Below, in pieces: positions 42,382-47,155 of a stretch of 47,155 nt of DNA. This DNA is from a virus: positions 1 to 47,155 of the IMG/VR virus record IMGVR_UViG_3300037847_006635. One strand, 5' to 3'. The position numbers and the translations under genes are program-made. Position 1 is the first letter of the stretch. Every line of letters begins with the position of its first letter. The notes under the pieces are model-generated. The model did not search any database and was not told the DNA's origin. It saw only the letters and a program-made list of their open reading frames with translations.

Positions 42382-43062
42382 TTTATTTCGGTTTTTAATA
42401 GCTATGTATAAAAATGCTAAAAATCCTATCGCAATCGGATATGCAGAAGGCTCTGGTATGATGTCAATTGATACTGCACCTGGGCCAGTGATCATCATCC
42501 AACCATCTCCAGCAACTTTGGGATCATAAGTTGTGATAACAGCATAATACTCTGTATCTATTTCTAAATCATCTAATTCTAAAAAGAATAATAAATCACC
42601 ATCTTCTAATTCTCCTTCATATTCATCATGGTCATCGTTGTCAGCAAAGTACAAAGGGTCTGTTGGAGTCAAAGGATTAAATACATCATCATAAATGTAA
42701 ATCATTGTGTCTCTCATCCAAACTGGTGTGCCGTTAGGTAGTAAGGTTTCATTCCCTCCGAACTGTCTGTCTACACCGATATATTCTGCATTGAAAGATG
42801 TATTAAGTACTGAATAAGTGCCAAGAGTCTCAATACTAAATTTTGCTACATTGTAAAAGTATTCGTCATCATCATAACCCCAATCTTCTCCATCTGGTCT
42901 TGTATAACTCTGGTTTTTGGTCAAATCAAAACTTTGTAAAGTCATCCAAGTTAATTCTTGACTTAGATCTGGTAATTCTCCACCACCATCATCTGGCATG
43001 ATAGAAAGGGCTGATAAACTGGTGGCGGTAGCGAAAAGGAGAGTAGTAATTAGTTTTTTCAT
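42376..43062 (-). CDS. Exported protein with PEP-CTERM sorting signal
   Basis: A 228-residue protein with an N-terminal signal peptide (KKLITTLLFATATSLSALS) and, at 203-228, PEPSAY followed by a hydrophobic helix (PIAIGFLAFLYIAI) and a basic end (KNRNKV). This is the PEP-CTERM tripartite signal that exosortases cut and sort in Gram-negative, EPS-forming bacteria. The mature part is acidic. A segment with IYIYDDVF, YFADNDDHDEYEGE and DTEYYAVITTYDP looks like a calcium-type beta domain of the PPC/DVUA kind. Carriage by a phage is unusual and suggests that it acts on the host surface or EPS. The ATG overlaps the stop of the 55-residue membrane protein gene (ATGA). Confidence 0.8.
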   Translation of the reverse strand: MKKLITTLLFATATSLSALSIMPDDGGGELPDLSQELTWMTLQSFDLTKNQSYTRPDGEDWGYDDDEYFYNVAKFSIETLGTYSVLNTSFNAEYIGVDRQFGGNETLLPNGTPVWMRDTMIYIYDDVFNPLTPTDPLYFADNDDHDEYEGELEDGDLLFFLELDDLEIDTEYYAVITTYDPKVAGDGWMMITGPGAVSIDIIPEPSAYPIAIGFLAFLYIAIKNRNKV

Positions 43063-43226
43063 TTTTTTGCTTTCAAAAATTTCATGATTTCTTGTATGAA
43101 CCCGAAGAAGCCAGACTTCTTCTCACTTTTGGGCAAAATATGCAAAATCAAGCAGGTAATGCCAACAATTGACAGTGCCATCTTAAAAAGCTCTCCAGTA
43201 GATTTGTCTAAAATTTCAGATATCAT
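43059..43226 (-). CDS. Small single-span membrane protein, coupled to PEP-CTERM gene
   Basis: A 55-residue protein read directly from the sequence. It has a polar start (MISEILDKSTGELFK), one hydrophobic stretch MALSIVGITCLILHIL and a basic end (GFFGFIQEIMKFLKAKK). A GTGTAA element is 9 bases before its ATG, and its stop overlaps the PEP-CTERM start. It could be a holin-like protein, or a membrane partner of the exported protein. No endolysin is seen nearby, so a lysis role is not established. Confidence 0.55.
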   Translation of the reverse strand: MISEILDKSTGELFKMALSIVGITCLILHILPKSEKKSGFFGFIQEIMKFLKAKK

Positions 43227-43235
43227 ATTATTTAT

Positions 43236-43241
43236 TTACAC
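43236..43241 (-). promoter_or_regulatory. GTGTAA element, short spacing
   Basis: Minus strand AATTAAGTGTAAATAAATAA stands 9 bases before the ATG at 43226. It supports the 55-residue gene as real. Confidence 0.6.
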
Positions 43242-43245
43242 TTAA

Positions 43246-44511
43246 TTAATAGTGGGCATATCTAGTTTTTGATGCTAGGTCTAATTTATTTCTTTGTCCA
43301 CTAATTTGCAAACCCTCACTAATCAACAATTCTTTAAGCTTAAAGTTACCTACATAAGTTTGTTTTGATACGCCATTAAAACCTATACCATCAAAATTAT
43401 TTCTAAAAGGGTCATTTGGTTTATAGAAAAAATCAAAGGTATAATATTGCCCTATATTAATTTCTGTAATATAATGCTGTTCGTCTTCACCAGCTTGATA
43501 ATTTGTTAACTCTGTGTTATTTTGAAATGCTGTTGTTAAGTCGGTAGCGGCTCCATCCGCAGATATTTGATATGCAGTTCTTTCTCCGCATAGAAAAATA
43601 TAAGGCTGGTTGGAAGTTGCGTCAAAACCCCCTATAAGACCTTGAATTTCATTACCTCCACCTTGAGTTAAAGAAGCTACGGTTACAGATACACATTTAA
43701 GAGTAATGCTTTGATTTTCAAATAAAAGAGTTTGCATTGTTTGATTTACGTTCCGTGGTTGTATCTCACCATTATCTATTCTTATGTGATCAAATAAAAG
43801 TGACCCAGTATAAAATGTTGGGCCCAATGTTCCAGATTGTATACCCAAAGAAGATTTATCTCTACCAGTTGGAACCAAGTTATTATTTCCAAATTGATCA
43901 TACCATCTTAAAACCCTACCTCTCGCCGTTCCTGTAATATCTCCAGCATCTATCGCTGATTGATTCTTGTCCATCACTTCTCCAAGAGTATTATTAGGGA
44001 AATCGCTTTGACTAAATGTGTCATCTCCAAAATCTACAATGTCAACTATAGAGTCTCTACTAATCTCTCCACTTATGTCAAATCTAATATCATAAGTTAA
44101 ATGATCATCTAAAGTATTTCCCATAAATCCTCGTAACGCGTGTCCAGTATAATTGGGGTTTATTTTTTTATAAGAATATCCATGCTTTATTCCTGTTAAG
44201 CTAGTTAAAGGGTTTACGGCCGAACTATGAAAACCTGTGACTGTTTTGGGTTTAAACCCAGCATCAATTTCATCAGTCCGAACTGCTAGACCTAATTCAC
44301 TAGTAACACCATGATTATCGAGGTTTTTGTAGAGTTCTTTTATTGTTTTTTCTACTTGATGTAAGTGTTGTGAATTACTTAAATCATAAGTGCCACTTAA
44401 TCCTGTAATTTTATCACAAATGACTTTAAAATCATCAGATACTAATCCATTAGAAGACAAGGCAAACATATGGTGTATGTCCTTTTCTAAATTATGAATG
44501 TTTTCAGTCAT
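43246..44511 (-). CDS. ABFB/LamG-like adhesin, tail or head fibre candidate
   Basis: A 421-residue protein. After a helical N-terminus (EKDIHHMFALSSNGLVSD), it has YTGHALRGFMGN and the hallmark VLRWYDQFGNNN. This matches the alpha-L-arabinofuranosidase B / LamG-like carbohydrate-binding module (usually YTG-R and VTTWYDQSGNGN). The latter half is a beta sandwich ending in GNFKLKELLISEGLQ. Such modules bind surface sugars. The protein could be a receptor-binding or fibre protein, or capsid-surface adhesin. It overlaps the basic protein gene upstream by 4 bases. The same module is seen near the start of the 1433-residue tail protein. Confidence 0.6.
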   Translation of the reverse strand: MTENIHNLEKDIHHMFALSSNGLVSDDFKVICDKITGLSGTYDLSNSQHLHQVEKTIKELYKNLDNHGVTSELGLAVRTDEIDAGFKPKTVTGFHSSAVNPLTSLTGIKHGYSYKKINPNYTGHALRGFMGNTLDDHLTYDIRFDISGEISRDSIVDIVDFGDDTFSQSDFPNNTLGEVMDKNQSAIDAGDITGTARGRVLRWYDQFGNNNLVPTGRDKSSLGIQSGTLGPTFYTGSLLFDHIRIDNGEIQPRNVNQTMQTLLFENQSITLKCVSVTVASLTQGGGNEIQGLIGGFDATSNQPYIFLCGERTAYQISADGAATDLTTAFQNNTELTNYQAGEDEQHYITEINIGQYYTFDFFYKPNDPFRNNFDGIGFNGVSKQTYVGNFKLKELLISEGLQISGQRNKLDLASKTRYAHY

Positions 44512-45251
44512 GACTTAGTTCTCTTTTTTAGTTTTTCTAGATAAGCCTTGTAAATTTTGTTAGCGGAAGACAATCTTTTTTTAGTTTCGGGGTCTTTTGC
44601 ATTTTTTGCTGCGAATCTTGATCTTTGCTCCATTGCCATTGTAGCTTGTACTTTGTGCTTGTGTGGGCGTTTTGACTTTTCTATTATGTTAACGCTCTGA
44701 CGGGCTGTTTTTGCGTCTTTAAAGCCCAATCCCTTGATAGTTCCCTTTGGGTCTTCGTCTGTATATAAATCGGAGTGTTCTGATTTTGGTCTCTTTGTTC
44801 CGTCTTTCTTTTTTTCTGGTATTCTTTTATCTGCACCTTTTGCTAATTTTGTTAGTGTGCCGTAGTAAATAGCTTTACCGTCCTTTTCTCCGTATCTTTT
44901 TATAAAATCTTTCATTGGAATCTCTTTTTCCAATTTCATAAATTTTTCTTTTTGTTTTTTAGTTAGAGCCTCGGATTTGTAAGCGCCACCTCTTTTTTGC
45001 CTATCACAATATTGTTTTTGGCTAAAACCTTTTGGATTATTGCAATCAATATTTCTTTTGCGTTTTTGGCTCCATTTTTCTCCTTTTTTCTCTCCTTTAG
45101 CTCTTTCTATCTGTTCTTTCGTGGGTGCGCCCTTTTCTCCTGGTTTACGCATCCTTTCTTTGGAACCTCTCTTGATACGCTCCTTTTTACGCCTTATGTT
45201 TTCCCATAAACCGCGTCTTGCTAAAATTTGCTCTGTAAAATCTAATTCCAT
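44508..45251 (-). CDS. Basic virion-type protein with MELDFTEQI leader
   Basis: A 247-residue, very Lys/Arg-rich protein. It begins MELDFTEQILARRGLWENI; the first nine residues match the protein at 1245-2264 except one Ser/Thr. It has two blocks that recur, from memory, in marine phages and large algal viruses. One is KRNIDCNNPKGFSQKQYCDRQ near residue 65, and the other is SDLYTDEDPKGTIKGLGF followed by KVQATMAMEQRSRF near residue 160-215. The charge suggests DNA contact inside the head. It is joined to the previous stop (ATAATGG overlap) and to the next gene by 4 bases. The function is unknown. Confidence 0.6.
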   Translation of the reverse strand: MELDFTEQILARRGLWENIRRKKERIKRGSKERMRKPGEKGAPTKEQIERAKGEKKGEKWSQKRKRNIDCNNPKGFSQKQYCDRQKRGGAYKSEALTKKQKEKFMKLEKEIPMKDFIKRYGEKDGKAIYYGTLTKLAKGADKRIPEKKKDGTKRPKSEHSDLYTDEDPKGTIKGLGFKDAKTARQSVNIIEKSKRPHKHKVQATMAMEQRSRFAAKNAKDPETKKRLSSANKIYKAYLEKLKKRTKS

Positions 45252-46480
45252 TATCTTGTTGGTGATACTGATACTGGTGATACTGGTCTTATGCCAGGTT
45301 GATCTGGAAACGGTGTTTCTACTCTTGGTATGTCAAATCCTCCACCCTCGGTGCTTCCTACGTTTGAATGTGGCTTTATTTCGTCCATTTGTTCTATGCT
45401 ATCCATTCTTGGTTCTGGAGCAGATTCAGCTTGCGGTTCAGCTTGTGGTTCGGCTTGAGGCTCTGCCTTGGGTTCAGATTTGGGTTCTTCGGCTTGAGGT
45501 TCTGATTTTGGCTCAGATTTCTGTTCTTCAGCTTTTGGCTCTTGTTTTTGCTCTTCTTGCTTAGGTTCTTCTGATTTTTGTTCACTTTTTTGCTCTTCAG
45601 ACTTTTGTTCTGATTTTTGTTCAGATTTCTCTTCTTTTGCCTCTTCTGACTTTTGCTCAGACTTTTCTTCTGACTTAGCTTCGGATTTTTGCTCTTGTTT
45701 AGGTTCTTCGCTCTTTTGTTCGGATTTTTCCTCAGATTTAGCCTCTCTTTCAGCTTGTCGCTGTTCTTTAGCTTCTTGGCGCTCTGCTTGACGTTGTTCT
45801 TTAGCTTCTTGCTGTTCTGCCTCTGCTTCAGCCTGTGCTTCTGCTTTTGCTTCTTGTTCTGCTGCTTTTTGCTCTGCTTCTACTTCTTGTCTTTCTACAC
45901 GCTCTGCTTTGGTTTCCATGTTATCAGATACCTCATATAGGGATTCAGCGGTGCTTTCAACCACAGTATTTATAACTGGTATATTTTCAATGATTGGAAT
46001 ATGTGCTAGATCATCAATAAATGTGGCTGTGGTCTCAACAAAGTAATTTTGTAGGGTCATATCGTAATCTTCCTCTACTTCTTCAACAATTGCCACAATA
46101 TCGTGAGAAGACTCCACAACAGTCTCAGCTTGGAAATATGTGGCAGAACTAAGAGCTACACTACCAGCAGTACCTAAACTTTGCACATTTGTAATAATTT
46201 CTCCAGCATATTGCTGTACATTCTCTAAAACAGTAGGTTGTGCTTGGGTAGCTTGTGATGCGGCACTTTGAGCGGCTCCTTCGCCAGCTCCTCCAGAGTT
46301 TTGGGGGCTTTCACCAGATTCGTCCTCATCGTCCTCACCTTCATAACCCTTACCGCCCCCTTTTAATACTAGACGTACATCTTCCTTTAATCTTATTTCT
46401 TCTGCATTATATGGCGGCTCGCAAAATTTTTTTACTATTTCTTGTGCATCTTTGGGGTCAATGTTGTCTTTTTTTGCCAT
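45251..46480 (-). CDS. Acidic KSE-repeat protein
   Basis: A 409-residue protein of unusual composition. Residues 1-190 form an acidic domain with an N-terminal KDAQEIVKKFCEPPYNAEEI. Residues 190-260 are an Ala/Glu/Gln/Arg coiled coil (AEQEAKAEAQAEAEAEQQEA). Residues 245-370 are an array of short KSE-type units, KSEEKSEQKSEEPKQE and variants, ending in PQAE units. The C-terminus (HSNVGSTEGGGFDIPRVETP) looks like a normal short domain. The repeats are probably unstructured and extended, as in spacer or bridging proteins. It is the first gene of the minus-strand block, with a GTGTAA element 11 bases before the ATG. The function is unknown. Confidence 0.6.
   Translation of the reverse strand: MAKKDNIDPKDAQEIVKKFCEPPYNAEEIRLKEDVRLVLKGGGKGYEGEDDEDESGESPQNSGGAGEGAAQSAASQATQAQPTVLENVQQYAGEIITNVQSLGTAGSVALSSATYFQAETVVESSHDIVAIVEEVEEDYDMTLQNYFVETTATFIDDLAHIPIIENIPVINTVVESTAESLYEVSDNMETKAERVERQEVEAEQKAAEQEAKAEAQAEAEAEQQEAKEQRQAERQEAKEQRQAEREAKSEEKSEQKSEEPKQEQKSEAKSEEKSEQKSEEAKEEKSEQKSEQKSEEQKSEQKSEEPKQEEQKQEPKAEEQKSEPKSEPQAEEPKSEPKAEPQAEPQAEPQAESAPEPRMDSIEQMDEIKPHSNVGSTEGGGFDIPRVETPFPDQPGIRPVSPVSVSPTR
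45420..45900 (-). repeat. KSE/PQAE low-complexity coding repeat
   Basis: In-frame 9-18-base units encode KSEE, KSEQ, PKQE and later PQAE. They are irregular in order but use similar codons, as expected for slippage-grown repeats. Such repeats may vary in length between related phages. Confidence 0.7.
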
Positions 46481-46491
46481 ATCAAGGATAT

Positions 46492-46497
46492 TTACAC
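46492..46497 (-). promoter_or_regulatory. GTGTAA element before KSE-repeat gene
   Basis: Minus strand CAAAAGTGTAAATATCCTTG stands 11 bases before the ATG at 46480. It faces away from the plus-strand variant at 46526. Confidence 0.6.
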
Positions 46498-46525
46498 TTT
46501 TGTTTTGTAATTTTTGCTTATATGA

Positions 46526-46531
46526 CTGTAA
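46526..46531 (+). promoter_or_regulatory. CTGTAA variant element before plus-strand small gene
   Basis: Plus strand GACTGTAATATATATTGTT leads to the ATG at 46543, with the core 11 bases away. It matches the CTGTAA variant before the tail-tube gene and supports the start at 46543. Confidence 0.4.
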
Positions 46532-46542
46532 TATATATTGTT

Positions 46543-46785
46543 ATGATGTATCCAGACAAAGCAAGTGCTTGGTTATATTATGCGTTGACAGACGGATTAC
46601 AAACTAGAGATCTAGTAAATAAGAACTCTGTCTTTAAACAATACATTGCAGAACGAGATGAGATAGAAAAACACAAATGGCTTGAATCAGAAAAGGTCGG
46701 TAGAGATATCGGTTTTGAAAAAGCCCTTATGGATTGGATATCACACCATCGTACCGCATGGCGTAAAGCCAAGCAAATTAAATAG
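46543..46785 (+). CDS. Small HKW-ESEK-type protein, copy 2
   Basis: An 80-residue protein from the ATG at 46543 (MMYPDKASAWLYYALTDGL); an in-frame ATG at 46522 would add seven residues, and much longer readings run into the opposite-strand gene. The C-terminal block EKHKWLESEKVGRDIGF, ALMDW and a basic end is paralogous to the 61-residue protein at 1067-1252. The N-terminal 35 residues are not shared. It looks like an amphipathic helical hairpin. It is followed by a strong terminator and has its own CTGTAA element, so it is a separate unit. No known function. Confidence 0.6.
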   Translation: MMYPDKASAWLYYALTDGLQTRDLVNKNSVFKQYIAERDEIEKHKWLESEKVGRDIGFEKALMDWISHHRTAWRKAKQIK

Positions 46786-46794
46786 AAAATTAGC

Positions 46795-46829
46795 AGAGCC
46801 GTTTCTTGAATTAGAGACGGCTCTTTTTA
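46795..46829 (+). terminator. Rho-independent terminator of plus-strand small gene
   Basis: AGAGCCGTTTCT, a six-base loop TGAATT and AGAGACGGCTCT form a 12-pair stem with one G-T pair, followed by TTTTTAT. It begins 9 bases after the stop. Confidence 0.88.
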
Positions 46830-46838
46830 TTATGTTTT

Positions 46839-46958
46839 ATGGGTAAAGGAATGGCGCCTAAAAAAGGCTACAACGACAAAAAGTATAAAGACAACTATGA
46901 TGGCATAGATTGGAGCAAAACTCGTGAAGTACAACAAACTAGAAAAAATAATAGCTAG
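46839..46958 (+). CDS. Small MGKG-type phage protein, 39 residues
   Basis: A 39-residue protein read directly from the sequence: MGKGMAPKKGYNDKKYKDN, then a short Tyr/Trp/Asp part and a polar end. Tiny proteins starting MGKG with a D-x-W-x-x-I-type turn are, from memory, frequent in tailed phages and often missed. The start overlaps no other gene and sits 10 bases after the terminator. Its end overlaps the next start by 35 bases. Function unknown. Confidence 0.5.
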   Translation: MGKGMAPKKGYNDKKYKDNYDGIDWSKTREVQQTRKNNS

Positions 46959-47127
46959 AATTATCGACTATCCTATCGCTGATGCCGACGAGGATAAGCC
47001 CGATTTGCCTATCTTGCCCGTTAAACATGCCAAAGTTGCACTTTACGGTCGAGCAGTAGATAGATTTGTTATGTGGCTTACTTGTTTTTTTATTATTGCT
47101 GGTGTTATCAGACACTGGAACGGTTAG
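46924..47127 (+). CDS. Small membrane protein
   Basis: A 67-residue protein starting at GTG (no nearby ATG in frame). A polar N-terminal half contains DYPIADADEDKPDLPILP. One hydrophobic segment near the end, FVMWLTCFFIIAGVI, precedes RHWNG. This resembles a short membrane-anchored accessory protein. It overlaps the 39-residue gene by 35 bases in another frame. It is short and near the window edge, so moderate caution applies. The last 28 bases of the window hold no recognisable feature. Confidence 0.45.
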   Translation: MKYNKLEKIIARIIDYPIADADEDKPDLPILPVKHAKVALYGRAVDRFVMWLTCFFIIAGVIRHWNG

Positions 47128-47155
47128 TGAAAATACTGCCCCGATTTTTTTTGAC

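Noticed and set aside
45040-45564. Hydrophobic plus-strand frame opposite the basic and KSE-repeat genes
   Set aside because: Leu/Phe-rich composition comes from the complement of Lys/Glu codons; no start signals.
45420-45900. CRISPR-like repeat array
   Set aside because: The repeats are in-frame codons of a KSE-rich protein with no spacers.
1-47155. Terminal redundancy showing a complete circular genome
   Set aside because: The first and last bases show no shared sequence by eye; a glycosyltransferase is cut at the left edge, so the window is a fragment.

Overview
The window is a gene-dense, AT-rich stretch of a tailed double-stranded DNA bacteriophage. It holds a full set of head and tail genes: terminase, portal, protease, major capsid, head-tail connectors, tail tube, a very long tape measure and tail-tip proteins. 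It also holds a nucleotide and replication module (class I ribonucleotide reductase, dNMP kinase, SSB). I saw no rRNA, tRNA, CRISPR array, integrase or clearly bacterial gene. No sheath or baseplate wedge is recognisable and the tape measure is 2187 residues, so a long non-contractile tail is my best guess. A phage-encoded protein with a signal peptide and a C-terminal PEP-CTERM sorting signal points to a host with an exosortase. The PEPSAY form suggests Verrucomicrobia (Opitutae-like), but this is inference.

Layout. 1-2580 (minus): two glycosyltransferases, a small HKW-ESEK protein, a basic virion-type protein and a coiled-coil/membrane protein. 2609-5226 (minus): nrdA and nrdB. 5383-8971 (plus): a seven-gene overlapping operon with an unknown gene, dNMP kinase, a sigma-like factor, SSB, a glycosyltransferase, Hsp20 and an FmdB-like protein. 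8986-26603 (minus): tail tip, tape measure, tail tube and tail-completion genes. 26648-28650 (plus): a three-gene island inside the structural block. 28647-37558 (minus): connectors, major capsid, decoration protein, protease/scaffold, portal and terminase. 37539-40494 (minus): an ERCC4-like nuclease, a protein with duplicated N-terminal modules, a second sigma-like factor with a zinc-knuckle insert and a zinc-ribbon protein. 40531-46480 (minus): two tube-like paralogues, the PEP-CTERM protein with a coupled 55-residue membrane protein, a LamG/ABFB-like protein, a basic protein and a KSE-repeat protein. 46543-47127 (plus): three small genes.

Regulation. The clearest unlisted signal is a short element, consensus AAGTGTAAWW. 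It lies 8-22 bases upstream of at least twelve minus-strand starts and one plus-strand start. In two places it comes directly after a rho-independent terminator and before the next gene, which suggests a phage-specific promoter. The two sigma-like proteins are candidates for reading it. The element also decides several start codons (nrdB, the 176-residue protein at 29632, the 80-residue protein at 46543) and, in a variant form, predicts a nested scaffold start inside the prohead protease gene.
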